A DNA stretch of 64,000 bases. Origin: Rhodobacteraceae bacterium M382 (lineage in GTDB: Bacteria; Pseudomonadota; Alphaproteobacteria; Rhodobacterales; Rhodobacteraceae). Below, in pieces: positions 26,930 to 36,369 of the stretch. Both the position numbers and the translations under genes were made by a program. The notes under the pieces are model-generated. The model saw nothing but the letters and a program-made list of their open reading frames with translations, had not been told where the DNA came from and did not search any database. Position 1 is the first letter of the stretch, and each line of letters begins with the position of its first letter. The stretch is taken from assembly GCA_025141015.1 (NCBI GenBank), contig CP081098.1, positions 2,176,501 to 2,240,500 of the forward strand, read 5' to 3'.

Positions 26930-28441
26930 CTAGCCATTGCCGTTGCCGGTAAACCGACCTGCGTCCGCGGCGGCGCGGCGGATGGCGTTGGATTTATGCA
27001 CGGTTTCCATATATTCGGCTTCGGGGTCGCTGTCATAGACAACGCCACCACCGGCCTGAATATATAGGGTCTGATCCTTGACCACGGCCGTGCGCAGCGC
27101 GATGCACATGTCCATGTCACCCCCGGCGCTGAAATAACCGACCCCACCGCCATAGACGCCGCGTTTTTCCGGTTCCAGTTCGTCGATGATTTCCATGGCC
27201 CGCACTTTGGGCGCGCCAGAAACGGTCCCCGCAGGCATCCCGGCAAAGAACGCATCCAGGGCGTCTTTGTCTTCGGCCAGTTCGCCGACGACATTGGACA
27301 CGATGTGCATCACATGGCTGTAGCGTTCGATGATGAATTGTTCGGTCGGGCGTACGGTGCCGATTTTAGTCACACGGGCGGTGTCATTGCGGCCCAGATC
27401 CAGCAGCATCAAATGTTCTGCCAGTTCCTTTTTGTCGGCCAGCAGATCGGCCTCCAACGCCTTGTCCTCTTCGGGGGTTGCACCGCGGGGACGGGTGCCG
27501 GCGATCGGGCGAATGGTGACTTCGCTACCAAAGACGCGAACCAGGATTTCGGGGCTGGCACCCACCACCTGAAAACCGCCAAAGTTGAAGTAGAACATGA
27601 ACGGCGACGGGTTGGTGCGCCGCAGCGAACGATACAGCGCAAAGGGGGGCTGACGAAAATCCTGCGACCAGCGTTGGGCCGGGACCACCTGAAAGATATC
27701 ACCGGCGCGGATGTAATCCTTGGCCTTTTCGACCGCTGCCATATAGCCGTCTTTGGTGAAATTGCTAACCGGCGCCGCGATGTCATCGGCGTCGCCCAGA
27801 TCGCGGGTTTCGGCGGGCATGGCGCGTTCCAGATCTCGCACCGCATCCATCACCCGTTCAGCGGCCTGGGCATAGGCGGCCTTGGCCGTCTGTCCGTCGC
27901 TGACCCAGGCGGGGGACACGACCGTGACCTCGCCTTTGACCCCATCCAGAACCGCCACAACCGACGGGCGCAGCATCAGCGCATCGGGCAGGCCCAGCGG
28001 GTCAGGGTTCACATTGGGCAGATGTTCCACCAGACGCACGGTGTCATAGCCCAGATAGCCAAACAGACCGGCCGCCGCCTGGGGCAGATCCTCGGGCAAA
28101 TCAATGCGGCTCTCGCCGATCAGCGCCCGCAGATTATCCATCGGGTTGCCATCCTGCGCCGTGAAATCTTCGGCGTCATATCGCGCCGAGCGGTTCAGCT
28201 CGGAGAGCTCTCCGCGACAGCGCCAGACCAGATCCGGTTTCATTCCGATGATCGAATAGCGGCCACGCACTTCGCCGCCAGTGACCGATTCCAACATGAA
28301 CGCATCCTTTTGCGCGCCTGTCAGTTTCAGCATCAGCGACACGGGCGTGTCCAGATCCGCGGCAAGCCGCGTATAGACAACCTGGTTTTCGCCCGCCTCA
28401 TAGGCGCGGGCAAAGCTGTCGAAATCGGGGGTCAGGGCCAT
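26930..28441 (-). CDS. trpE: Anthranilate synthase component I
   Basis: Converts chorismate to anthranilate with ammonia from TrpG. 503 residues with the chorismate-binding core (PFMFYFNFGGFQVVGASPE, RPIAGTRPRG, AGTVSGAPKVRAM, GGVGYFSAGGDMDMCIALR). Not fused to a TrpG domain, unlike the trpE(G) of rhizobia. It starts 27 bases after the PpiD-like gene, so it is in that operon, and no attenuator fits in the gap. Confidence 0.95.
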   Translation of the reverse strand: MALTPDFDSFARAYEAGENQVVYTRLAADLDTPVSLMLKLTGAQKDAFMLESVTGGEVRGRYSIIGMKPDLVWRCRGELSELNRSARYDAEDFTAQDGNPMDNLRALIGESRIDLPEDLPQAAAGLFGYLGYDTVRLVEHLPNVNPDPLGLPDALMLRPSVVAVLDGVKGEVTVVSPAWVSDGQTAKAAYAQAAERVMDAVRDLERAMPAETRDLGDADDIAAPVSNFTKDGYMAAVEKAKDYIRAGDIFQVVPAQRWSQDFRQPPFALYRSLRRTNPSPFMFYFNFGGFQVVGASPEILVRVFGSEVTIRPIAGTRPRGATPEEDKALEADLLADKKELAEHLMLLDLGRNDTARVTKIGTVRPTEQFIIERYSHVMHIVSNVVGELAEDKDALDAFFAGMPAGTVSGAPKVRAMEIIDELEPEKRGVYGGGVGYFSAGGDMDMCIALRTAVVKDQTLYIQAGGGVVYDSDPEAEYMETVHKSNAIRRAAADAGRFTGNGNG

Positions 28442-28468
28442 GGGTTTGGTCTTTCGAATACGCGGGGA

Positions 28469-30313
28469 TTACTGGAAGCTGGCCGCGACGGCGTTCAATG
28501 CCTGCTGGTCCACCCGGGGGCTGGCCCGCATCTGGGCATCCGTGGCATAAGCTGTGAACAGCGCCTGTCCCAGCGCCTGATTGACCTGGATTTGCAAGGC
28601 CTGGGTCAGCTGGGTCAGATCGTCGGTCTGTTCCGGTGGCAGAGCCTCGTCCAATTGAACGATCAGAACCTGTTCTCTGTCCTGAACTATCCGCAGATCA
28701 CCGGGTTCCATGTCGAACACCTGGGTCATCAGATCTGCCGGGGCATTGTCAATAAAGGCGGTTCGGGTCAGACCATTTTCCACTTTGACCGGCAGGCCGG
28801 TGGCCAGGAAATCACCCGAGGTGACCAGGTCGGCCAGAATACGGTCGGCTTCGGCGGTCAACGCCTGGGTCAGGCGATCAGCCTGAACTGCGGCCAGCAC
28901 CTTGGCCTTGGCGTCTTCAAAGGGTTCTGGACGGGGCGGCAGCACGCTGTCGAGCCGCAGGGCAAACAATCCGCCGTCTTCGAGAAACTCGACCGTGGGG
29001 AAATCCGTGGGCTGAACTGCTTCGGCGATTGAACGGAAGGCGCTATAGGCGGCGATGCCGTCATTGCTGTCGGCGGTCCAGTCGATCTTGCCCAGGGCGA
29101 GATCGGTTTCATCGCCCAGCTCTTCGAGGGTGGCACCACCGGCCAACAGGTCGTCGATGTTTTCGGCCTGTGATTCCACCAGACGGCGGGCGCGTTCGCT
29201 GGCCAGCTCTTCGCGTAGCTCAGGTTCGGCCTGTTCGAATGTGGTGGTGCGGGCATCAAAGCGTCCATTGACCCGGAACAGGGCTGCGCCCAGATCGCTG
29301 GGCAGGGGACCAACAACATCCCCCACTTGGGCGGCAAAAATCGCCTCGCCAGCGGCACCCAGATCGCCCAGGGTCACATCTCCCAGATCCACGTCCGACA
29401 GGGTCAGGCCGCGTTGTTCGACCAATAGGTCGAAATTGGTGCCGTTTACTTCGATCTGGGCCATTGCATTCGATGCTGCGGCATCGTCGGCAAACACCAG
29501 ACGTTCCACCAATCGCCGTTCCGGGGTCTGATACAGGTCGGCGCGTTGGTCATAAAGCTCACGCAGGGCGGTTTCGTCCAGTTCGACCTGATCCACCAGC
29601 ATATCGGGGGTCAGGCGGGCATAGGTGATCTGTTTGGTTTCCGGCAGGGTGAACTGATCGGGGTTGCTCTCATAAAAGGCCCGCAGGTCCGCGTCGCTCG
29701 GCATGACCTGTGTCAGTACCACATCTTCGGGTGTGACACGGGTCCAGGTAAAGCTGCGCCGCGCGCCAATGTAATCGGTCAGGGTGTCGATCAGCGTGTG
29801 GGGCATCTGCACGCCGGTCAAGATAGCGCCCTGAACCAGGGTCCGGGCCGCTTCGGAGCGCAGATCCGTTTCGAATTCCACTTCGCTCAGTCCGATCTGA
29901 TCCAACTGATAGCGATAGGCTTCGCGGTCAAAGTTGCCCTGGATGTCCTGAAAAGCGTCGATTTCAAGGATTTCGCGCTGCACGTTTTCGTCACCGATCG
30001 ACAGGCCCAGTTCGGCCACTTCGTGATCCAGCGCGGCCAGGGTGATCAGGCGGCTCAGAACAACCCGGTCCAGACCCAATTCCCGCATCTGGGACATGGG
30101 CATGGCCTGACCGGTCTGGGCCTGAACAGCGTTCTGTTCGCGTTGCAATTCACGGGCATAGGATTGAACGTCGATCTCCTGATCGCCGACCAGGGCAACC
30201 GATGTGACCGAGCCCGAGAAATTAACGGCACCAAATCCGGCCAGGCCGACAATCAGCATCCCCATCAGGATCCAGACCATGGTTTTCGAGATACTTTTCA
30301 TGCCTAAGGCCAT
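28469..30313 (-). CDS. PpiD/SurA-like periplasmic folding factor
   Basis: 614 residues, anchored by one N-terminal membrane segment (about 12-30), with a SurA-type N-terminal domain (about 35-165) and a parvulin-like peptidyl-prolyl isomerase region in the middle (about 230-370). Architecture matches PpiD, which helps exported proteins fold as they leave the Sec channel. The start at 30313 has AGGGGG upstream. Upstream of trpE with a 27-base gap, an order found in related genomes but without functional logic. Confidence 0.87.
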   Translation of the reverse strand: MALGMKSISKTMVWILMGMLIVGLAGFGAVNFSGSVTSVALVGDQEIDVQSYARELQREQNAVQAQTGQAMPMSQMRELGLDRVVLSRLITLAALDHEVAELGLSIGDENVQREILEIDAFQDIQGNFDREAYRYQLDQIGLSEVEFETDLRSEAARTLVQGAILTGVQMPHTLIDTLTDYIGARRSFTWTRVTPEDVVLTQVMPSDADLRAFYESNPDQFTLPETKQITYARLTPDMLVDQVELDETALRELYDQRADLYQTPERRLVERLVFADDAAASNAMAQIEVNGTNFDLLVEQRGLTLSDVDLGDVTLGDLGAAGEAIFAAQVGDVVGPLPSDLGAALFRVNGRFDARTTTFEQAEPELREELASERARRLVESQAENIDDLLAGGATLEELGDETDLALGKIDWTADSNDGIAAYSAFRSIAEAVQPTDFPTVEFLEDGGLFALRLDSVLPPRPEPFEDAKAKVLAAVQADRLTQALTAEADRILADLVTSGDFLATGLPVKVENGLTRTAFIDNAPADLMTQVFDMEPGDLRIVQDREQVLIVQLDEALPPEQTDDLTQLTQALQIQVNQALGQALFTAYATDAQMRASPRVDQQALNAVAASFQ

Positions 30314-30414
30314 GTTGCCCCCTTGTTGGCGTCCTGTTAGCGCGTGCGCTGCCTGTAAATGTTGCGGCCCTGTCTACGACGCACACCACAGGGGGGCAAG
30401 AGGGCCAGTCAAGT

Positions 30415-31590
30415 TCAGAAGCTGAGGTTGGCGAGCCGGTCAAACAGCTGGGCGATACCGTCGCGATCAATATTGGCAAACGCGATGCGGAATTGACGTT
30501 TTCCGCCGGGGTCGTCGTCGGGCATGAACATGGTTCCCGGCAGCATCAGAACAGAGGCCTCGTTCACCAACCGTTGTGCCATGTCCAGCGAAGACATGTC
30601 GAATGGGTGTTCAACATAGGCGAAATAAGCCCCCAGCCCCAGCAGCTTCCATCCCTGAGCCTCAAGCACGGGGAAGTGATCGGCGATGGCGCTCCGGCGG
30701 TCCAGAATTTCAACACGTTCGCCGGCGACCCAGTCCGACAGATTTTCGATTCCCCAGGTGGCCGCAATCTGACCCAGCTGGTTGGGGCAGATCGTGACCG
30801 TGTCGAGAAATTTCTCCATCTCGTACAGCAGGCCCGGTGCCGTCGCGATGGCACCGACCCGATGTCCGGTCAGGCGGTATGCCTTGGAAAAGGAATAGAG
30901 ATGGATCAGCGTATTGTCCCACTCGGGGCTCGTAAACAGATCATGGGGCGCGCCATCGCGGCTGTCGAAATCGCGATAGGTTTCATCCAGAATCAGTTTG
31001 ATACCGTTGGATTTAGCCAATTCGTAAAAAGCGCGGATCATTGGGGCGGGATATTCGACACCACAGGGATTGTTGGGGCTGACCAACGCGATGGCGCGGG
31101 TGCGCTTTGTAATCAGCGCAGCGGCATGCGCAGGGTCGGGCACCATGTCTGGTCCTGTCGACAGCGCGATTGCCGCCACCCCGGACATGTCCAGCCACAT
31201 TTTATGATTGAAATACCAAGGGGTTGGGATGAGGATCTCATCCCCATCGCTACATAGGGCGGCAATGGTCGCGGCAAAGGCCTGATTGCAGCCCGACGTG
31301 ATGGCGATCTGATCTGAGTGGATATGCGCGTCATAATGGTCGGACATCTGCCCGGCCAGCGCCGCCCGCAATGCTGGCCGCCCCAGAACCGGGCCATAAA
31401 GATGGCTGTCGTCCGTGTCGATTGCCGCACGGGCGATGGCCTGGCGCAGCGGCAAGGGCGGCGGGTCGATGGGCGCGGCCTGGGACACGTTGATCAACGG
31501 GCGATCCGCCGGGAAATCCGCGTTCTGCACCCAGCGGCGGGATTCCACGATTGGAGACACAAAAGTCGAGTGGGTTCGAGGGATCGTCAT
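30415..31590 (-). CDS. Class I/II pyridoxal phosphate aminotransferase
   Basis: 391 residues with the fold type I landmarks: SGCNQAF (cofactor phosphate), SPNNPCGVEYP, LILDETYRDF, and the Schiff-base lysine in SFSKAYRLTGHRVG (about residue 234). Resembles aspartate/tyrosine-type aminotransferases; the amino donor cannot be told. Separated from the PpiD-like gene by 101 bases and from the phosphoribosyltransferase gene by 134. Confidence 0.85.
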   Translation of the reverse strand: MTIPRTHSTFVSPIVESRRWVQNADFPADRPLINVSQAAPIDPPPLPLRQAIARAAIDTDDSHLYGPVLGRPALRAALAGQMSDHYDAHIHSDQIAITSGCNQAFAATIAALCSDGDEILIPTPWYFNHKMWLDMSGVAAIALSTGPDMVPDPAHAAALITKRTRAIALVSPNNPCGVEYPAPMIRAFYELAKSNGIKLILDETYRDFDSRDGAPHDLFTSPEWDNTLIHLYSFSKAYRLTGHRVGAIATAPGLLYEMEKFLDTVTICPNQLGQIAATWGIENLSDWVAGERVEILDRRSAIADHFPVLEAQGWKLLGLGAYFAYVEHPFDMSSLDMAQRLVNEASVLMLPGTMFMPDDDPGGKRQFRIAFANIDRDGIAQLFDRLANLSF

Positions 31591-31666
31591 ACGCGCAGCC
31601 TGTTGGGTTTTGTTATCTGGTTGTGGTCTCCAGCTTCACCACAATGTCGGCTGTTCAGCAAACAAA

Positions 31667-31690
31667 AACGCTCCCACTGTGGGGAGCGTT
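31667..31690 (-). terminator. Terminator after the phosphoribosyltransferase gene
   Basis: Perfect 9-base stem AACGCTCCC / GGGAGCGTT (31667-31675, 31682-31690); on the minus strand the GTTTTTG run follows, about 35 bases past the stop. Confidence 0.82.
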
Positions 31691-31724
31691 CTCCAAGCGA
31701 ATGCCTGACGGACGGTTCCGCAGA

Positions 31725-32228
31725 TCAATCGGTGCCGCGATAGGGTTCGACATATTGCAGCGCCATGTCCCACGGGAAAAAGATCCAGGTGTCCTGGCTG
31801 ACCTCGGTGATAAATGTATCGACCATCGGGCGGCCTTTTGGTTTGGCATAGACGGTGGCGAAATGCGCGTTTGGATACAACGCGCGCACCAGTTCCAGGG
31901 TTTTGCCGCTGTCGACCAGATCGTCGATGATCAGAACGCCGGTGCCATCGCCCATCAATGCCGCATCGGGGGCCTTCAGCACTTCGGCTTCGCCCTGGGC
32001 CTGGTGGTGATAGGATTTGACGCTGACGGTGTCGACAGTGCGAATGTCCAGCTCGCGGCTGACGATCATTGCGGGTGCCATGCCACCGCGGGTGATCGCA
32101 ACCACTGCGCGCCATGCACCGTCATCCGGCCCCTGGCCATCCAGCCGCCAGGCCAAGGCGCGGGAATCGCGATGGATCTGGTCCCAGCTGATGTGAAAGC
32201 CTTTTTCGTGGGGCAGACGGTCGGTCAT
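31725..32228 (-). CDS. gpt: Xanthine(-guanine) phosphoribosyltransferase
   Basis: Purine salvage: makes XMP/GMP from base and PRPP. 167 residues with the PRPP-binding [13 protein letters not shown] (about 99-111), AITRGGM near residue 45, and a C-terminal WIFFPWD typical of E. coli-type Gpt. Downstream of a LysE gene by 11 bases on the same strand. Confidence 0.92.
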   Translation of the reverse strand: MTDRLPHEKGFHISWDQIHRDSRALAWRLDGQGPDDGAWRAVVAITRGGMAPAMIVSRELDIRTVDTVSVKSYHHQAQGEAEVLKAPDAALMGDGTGVLIIDDLVDSGKTLELVRALYPNAHFATVYAKPKGRPMVDTFITEVSQDTWIFFPWDMALQYVEPYRGTD

Positions 32229-32239
32229 GGTTCGGATCC

Positions 32240-32848
32240 TTATCGTTCGATCAACAGTCGCAGACCCAACGTGCCCAGCAGGGCGGCGGCTATGCGATCA
32301 ATCAGAGGTTTCAGCCGCAGATACCCGGCGCGGGCCGGCGGCGTGGAGAGCAGCAGGGCAAATGTAGAGTAGAACAACAATTCGATCGCCAGGTGATTGG
32401 CGACGATCATCGCCTTTTCCCACAGCTGCAACTGCGGTGGGAAAATGACCAACAGGACAGCCGAGGCAAAGAGAACTGCCTTGGGATTGGCCAGATTTAC
32501 CATCAGTCCGGTGACAAAGGCACGCCGGGCAGGGGGCAGGTCGGTATTCTGGGTCATGGGGGCACGTGCGTTGCGCCACATGCCGATGGCCATCCAGATC
32601 AGATAGGCCGCGCCAGATACCTTGAGCAGCACATAAGCCCAGGGAAACAGGGCAAACACGCCTTCCAGCCCCAGCAACGCCAATGTGGTCCACGCAGCCG
32701 CCATGATCGCCAGACCAAACCCGGTGATCAGCCCCCGCGAGGCCCCACCAGTCAGCGTGGCCCGCAATGCATACAGCAGCGCAGGCCCCGGGCTGGCGAT
32801 GGCGACCAGCAGGGTCAGGTTAAAGGCGATGAGATGGGTCAGCTCCAT
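32240..32848 (-). CDS. LysE/RhtB family amino acid exporter
   Basis: Inner-membrane exporter of about six helices, 202 residues, with the family N-terminus ([23 protein letters not shown], here GPALLY near residue 21) and [10 protein letters not shown] in the middle. Substrate unknown; homoserine, threonine or lysine are known for relatives. Lies 8 bases after fabI and 11 before gpt, so the three share transcription. Confidence 0.87.
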   Translation of the reverse strand: MELTHLIAFNLTLLVAIASPGPALLYALRATLTGGASRGLITGFGLAIMAAAWTTLALLGLEGVFALFPWAYVLLKVSGAAYLIWMAIGMWRNARAPMTQNTDLPPARRAFVTGLMVNLANPKAVLFASAVLLVIFPPQLQLWEKAMIVANHLAIELLFYSTFALLLSTPPARAGYLRLKPLIDRIAAALLGTLGLRLLIER

Positions 32849-32856
32849 GGTCTGAA

Positions 32857-33663
32857 TCAGCCCTTTTCGATATCGGGCGCATCTACGGCCTTCATGCCGA
32901 CCACATGGTAACCGGCATCGACATGCAGGTTTTCACCGGTGACACCGGATCCAAGATCGCTCAGCAGATACAAAGCCGATTTACCGACGTCTTCGGTGGT
33001 GACATTGCGGCGCAGGGGCGAATTGTATTCGTTCCACTTCATGATGTAGCGGAAATCGCCGATGCCGCTGGCGGCCAATGTCTTGATCGGGCCGGCCGAA
33101 ATGGCGTTGACGCGGATGCCGTCCTTGCCCAGATCTTCGGCCAGATATTTTACCGATGCTTCCAGCGCAGCCTTGGCCACACCCATGACATTGTAATGCG
33201 GCATTACCTGCTCGGCACCGTAATAGGTCAGGGTCAAGGCACTGCCGCCTTCGGACATCATCTTTTCCGCGCGCTGCATCACGGCGGTAAAGGAGTAGAC
33301 CGAAATATCCATGGTCATCTGGAAATTACCGCGGCTGGTGTCGACATAGCGACCCCGCAGTTCGTTCTTGTCCGAAAACCCGATGGCGTGCACCAGAAAG
33401 TCCAGCTTGCCCCATTTTTCCTCGAGCGCGGCAAACAAGGCGTCCATTGACGCTTCGTCGCCCACATCACAGGGGAGCACAATGTCGCTGCCCAATTGTG
33501 CAGCCAGCGGATCAACCCGTTTCTTGAGCGCGTCCCCCTGATAGGAAAACGCCAGTTCGGCCCCGGCTTCTGCACAGGCTTTGGCAATGCCCCATGCAAT
33601 GGATTTGTCATTGGCCAGGCCCATGATGAGACCACGTTTCCCGGCCATCAATTGATTTGTCAT
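32857..33663 (-). CDS. fabI: Enoyl-ACP reductase (NADH) FabI
   Basis: Last reduction of each fatty acid elongation cycle. 268 residues, atypical short-chain dehydrogenase with the FabI dinucleotide motif GLANDKSIAWGIA and the catalytic Y-x6-K (HYNVMGVAKAALE). The start has GGAGAA upstream. Divergent from pdxH with 131 bases between. Confidence 0.95.
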   Translation of the reverse strand: MTNQLMAGKRGLIMGLANDKSIAWGIAKACAEAGAELAFSYQGDALKKRVDPLAAQLGSDIVLPCDVGDEASMDALFAALEEKWGKLDFLVHAIGFSDKNELRGRYVDTSRGNFQMTMDISVYSFTAVMQRAEKMMSEGGSALTLTYYGAEQVMPHYNVMGVAKAALEASVKYLAEDLGKDGIRVNAISAGPIKTLAASGIGDFRYIMKWNEYNSPLRRNVTTEDVGKSALYLLSDLGSGVTGENLHVDAGYHVVGMKAVDAPDIEKG

Positions 33664-33794
33664 TCAGGTTCTCCACCCGTGTGTATTGATTGACAGACCT
33701 TTAAGTTATCAAACTCCGCTCATCAAGGGTGCCCGGGCTTGCCGGATATTGACTTGGGTTCTACGGTGCCGGGGAAAACGACAAAAGGTGTGAC

Positions 33795-34400
33795 ATGTCA
33801 GATCGTGCAGGAATATTTGCAGGCGATGATCCGTTCGAAATTGCCCGAACCTGGTTGGCGGCGGCCGAGGCCGAAGAAGTGAATGACCCCAACGCGATTG
33901 CGCTGTCGACGGTCGATGCAAACGGGATGCCGAATGCGCGTATGGTATTGCTCAAAGAGATCGAAGCGGATGCCTTTGTCTTTTATACCAATTATGGCAG
34001 CGCAAAAGCGCGCGAGATCGACGCCACGGGCAAGGCCGCGTTTGTCATGCATTGGAAATCGCTGCGCCGTCAGGTTCGGGTGCGCGGTACAGTGACGCGC
34101 GAAGAAGGGCCCCAGGCGGATTCCTATTACAAATCCCGGTCGCTCAAGAGCAAATTGGGGGCCTGGGCGTCCAAACAATCCCAGCCGCTGTCCAGCCGCG
34201 CGGGGTTGGTCGCAGAAGTTGCAAAAGTGACCGCGATGCATGGTCCCAACCCGTCACGTCCCCCATTTTGGGGGGGATTTAGGTTACACCCGACAGAAAT
34301 CGAATTCTGGGCGGACGGGGCGTATCGGCTGCATGATCGGTTTGTCTGGCGGCGTCAAAACCTTGATGATGCTTGGGAAATTGCCCGACTGAGCCCCTGA
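33795..34400 (+). CDS. pdxH: Pyridoxamine 5'-phosphate oxidase
   Basis: FMN enzyme making pyridoxal phosphate from PNP/PMP in the cytoplasm. 201 residues; [20 protein letters not shown], the [16 protein letters not shown] region and the C-terminal [17 protein letters not shown] are all characteristic. AAAGGTG precedes the start. Confidence 0.96.
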   Translation: MSDRAGIFAGDDPFEIARTWLAAAEAEEVNDPNAIALSTVDANGMPNARMVLLKEIEADAFVFYTNYGSAKAREIDATGKAAFVMHWKSLRRQVRVRGTVTREEGPQADSYYKSRSLKSKLGAWASKQSQPLSSRAGLVAEVAKVTAMHGPNPSRPPFWGGFRLHPTEIEFWADGAYRLHDRFVWRRQNLDDAWEIARLSP

Positions 34401-34519
34401 TATTCACGTATCGCGAATTGCAAGAGTATGAAAAGTCTTGAAATTTTCGGCTTGAATTCCCCCTGCAAAATCGCGCATCTCATCAGAGAAGCGTATAAAC
34501 TAGAACTTTCGGTGGAAGT

Positions 34520-35065
34520 GTGGTGGCAGAAGATCTGAGCAGTATGTACCACGTCAAAGGGGTCGTGAAGTGGTTTGATCCAGCCAAGGGCTATGGGTTT
34601 GTCCTGGCTGATGAAGGTGGCCCCGACATCTTGTTGCATGTGAATGTGTTACGGAATTTCGGGCAGAGTTCGGTGACGGACGGTGCGGAAATCGAAATCG
34701 TGACGCATCGCACCGACCGGGGCGTGCAGGCCGTCGAAGTGGTCAGCATTTCGGCCCCCGACCGTGAAGCGACAACCGGTTTGAGCGATTTTGCCGAAGT
34801 GGACGAGAGCACGCTACGGGACTTGCCCTTGGAACCGGCCCGGGTGAAATGGTTCGACAAGGGCAAGGGGTTTGGCTTTGCCAATGTATTCGGCAGCAAC
34901 GAAGATGTGTTTCTGCATGTCGAAGTGTTGCGCCAATCGGGATTGGCGGACCTGCAACCGGGCGAAGCTCTGGCCATGCGGGTCATGGACGGAAAACGCG
35001 GTCGCATGGCGGCCGAGGTGCATTCCTGGGAAACAGCACTGAACGGTGATGATGAGGCTGAGTGA
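34520..35065 (+). CDS. Double cold-shock domain protein
   Basis: 181 residues with two nucleic acid-binding cold-shock domains: the first at about 10-75 (VKWFDPAKGYGFV) and the second at about 108-175 (VKWFDKGKGFGFAN ... DVFLHVEVLR). The linker is acidic. It likely binds single-stranded RNA or DNA, acting as an RNA chaperone. I use the GTG at 34520 with GGTGGAA upstream; GTG 34523 or ATG 34544 are alternatives. The end overlaps the DUF192 gene. Confidence 0.9.
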   Translation: MVAEDLSSMYHVKGVVKWFDPAKGYGFVLADEGGPDILLHVNVLRNFGQSSVTDGAEIEIVTHRTDRGVQAVEVVSISAPDREATTGLSDFAEVDESTLRDLPLEPARVKWFDKGKGFGFANVFGSNEDVFLHVEVLRQSGLADLQPGEALAMRVMDGKRGRMAAEVHSWETALNGDDEAE

Positions 35066-35537
35066 CAGTTTAAAGGGTGCAGCGCTGATACTGGCCGCTT
35101 TGACCCTGGGTTGGGCCGAAGCAGCCCGTGCCGCGTGTTCTGACAAGACGGTCGATCTGAGAGGCGATTGGGGGCAGGCGGGATTCGTTGTCGAACTGGC
35201 CGACACTGCCGAGGAACGATCCCAGGGTCTGATGTTTCGCGAAACAATGGCGCGCCGGTCCGGGATGCTGTTCGTATATGACCAGCCCCAGCGTGCCGTG
35301 TTCTGGATGAAGAACACGCTGATTCCCCTGGATATGATTTTTACGGATCGTGCGGGACGGGTGACCCATGTCCATCATGACGCGATTCCCGGCGATTTGA
35401 CGCCGATTGATGGCGGCCAACAGGTTTACGCGGTGCTGGAAATCAATGCCGGCTTGGCCCGTCAGTACGGGATCAATGTCGGGTCTGAACTGCGCCACAA
35501 AATATTTTCAGATGGACCGGCGATTTGGCCCTGTTAG
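35049..35537 (+). CDS. DUF192 (UPF0127) exported protein
   Basis: About 162 residues: signal peptide to ARAACSDK (about residue 30), then the DUF192 domain with AEERSQGLMFRE, GMLFVYD and FWMKNTLIPLDMIF. Function unknown in the family. Three possible adjacent starts (GTG 35046, ATG 35049, ATG 35052). It overlaps the cold-shock gene by 17 bases, suggesting cotranscription. Confidence 0.88.
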   Translation: MMRLSDSLKGAALILAALTLGWAEAARAACSDKTVDLRGDWGQAGFVVELADTAEERSQGLMFRETMARRSGMLFVYDQPQRAVFWMKNTLIPLDMIFTDRAGRVTHVHHDAIPGDLTPIDGGQQVYAVLEINAGLARQYGINVGSELRHKIFSDGPAIWPC

Positions 35538-35581
35538 GGGTTTCCAAATCAGATTGGTGTCGCTAGTAAGACGCCACTGAT

Positions 35582-35658
35582 CGGGGCGTGGCGCAGTCTG
35601 GTAGCGCACCTGTTTTGGGTACAGGGGGTCGTAGGTTCGAATCCTGCCGCCCCGACCA
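35582..35658 (+). tRNA. tRNA-Pro (TGG)
   Basis: Acceptor stem CGGGGCG / CGCCCCG, D-arm GCGC..GCGC, anticodon stem CCTGT / ACAGG with loop TTTGGGT giving anticodon TGG, T-arm with GGTTCGAATCC, and encoded CCA (35656-35658). No integrase or attachment-site duplication is seen next to it. Confidence 0.96.
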
Positions 35659-35675
35659 GTAAAACTTCTGAATAT

Positions 35676-35720
35676 CGTTGTGTGAACCCACACTCTGCCT
35701 CTGGCAGGGTGCACACGACG
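35676..35720. other. Nested inverted repeat after tRNA-Pro
   Basis: Outer arms CGTTGTGTG (35676-35684) and CACACGACG (35712-35720) pair with one G-T, enclosing an inner CTGCC-TCT-GGCAG hairpin. It starts 18 bases past the tRNA. It lacks a T-tract; a processing or termination structure or a small RNA are possible. Confidence 0.4.
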
Positions 35721-36369
35721 ATTCGGGATTGTGTCTGCTTCCCCCTCTATATGCCACATCTAGTGCCCGGTGCTGATCCCCAAGTGACGTCACGGTGAGT
35801 CTCTGCCAAAGCGCGAAATGCGGGCCTCTGGGGGCGATATTTCGGCAACATGCAGGGGTGGTCCGAACAAGGTTAAAAAAAAGTTTCGCCGTTAATACTT
35901 CCTAACAAAACCCTAACGTCTCGCGCTGGACCCTGTGAACAAGTTCGGCCAACCCGCTCTTGAAACGTATAAAATCAGGACCGCGACCCGGGTCGTGTTT
36001 TGCGGCGGCTTTGGGATGGATCTGTGGATGAATCATCTACGGCACCTGACCGGCGCAAAGCCAATTTTGGGTCAAGAGGGAAAGCGGGCAAGGGGGCTGA
36101 ATAATTTCATTGACCAGCTATGGGGGTATACGTCAAATTGTGGGGGCTGACAGCGTGGCTACTAAATCTGGTATCAAAGCCAGAAGCCCGGTTCAGACGG
36201 GGATAGAAAACCAACTGGAATATTTTGGCTGATGCGCCAAAGGATTGCGTGGCCGTTCGCGGACCGCTTCTGGCTGTTTCCTGCCCGGTTTGACCGTCGG
36301 CGCAAACGCTGGGACGCAGGGCTGTGCAGGCCCAAACTGAAAACACAAACGGCTGGAGACGTTGGGGCA
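35721..36369. other. Leader region of nrdJ
   Basis: About 650 bases between the tRNA-Pro hairpin and nrdJ. I see a direct repeat CCTAAC at 35901-35906 and 35912-35917 (one helical turn apart) next to GTTAATACTT, possibly an operator. A 71-codon frame (35935-36150) lacks a ribosome site. I find no cobalamin riboswitch core and no NrdR box. Confidence 0.45.

Noticed and set aside
35582-35658. Genomic island at tRNA-Pro
   Set aside because: No integrase, no duplicated tRNA 3' end found downstream, and neighbours are core genes.
35935-36150. 71-codon frame upstream of nrdJ
   Set aside because: GTG start without a ribosome site, no recognisable motif, and a position in the likely leader region.
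35721-36369. Possible cobalamin riboswitch or NrdR boxes before nrdJ
   Set aside because: I could not find the B12-box core or an NrdR-type palindrome; a covariance search would be needed to overturn this.
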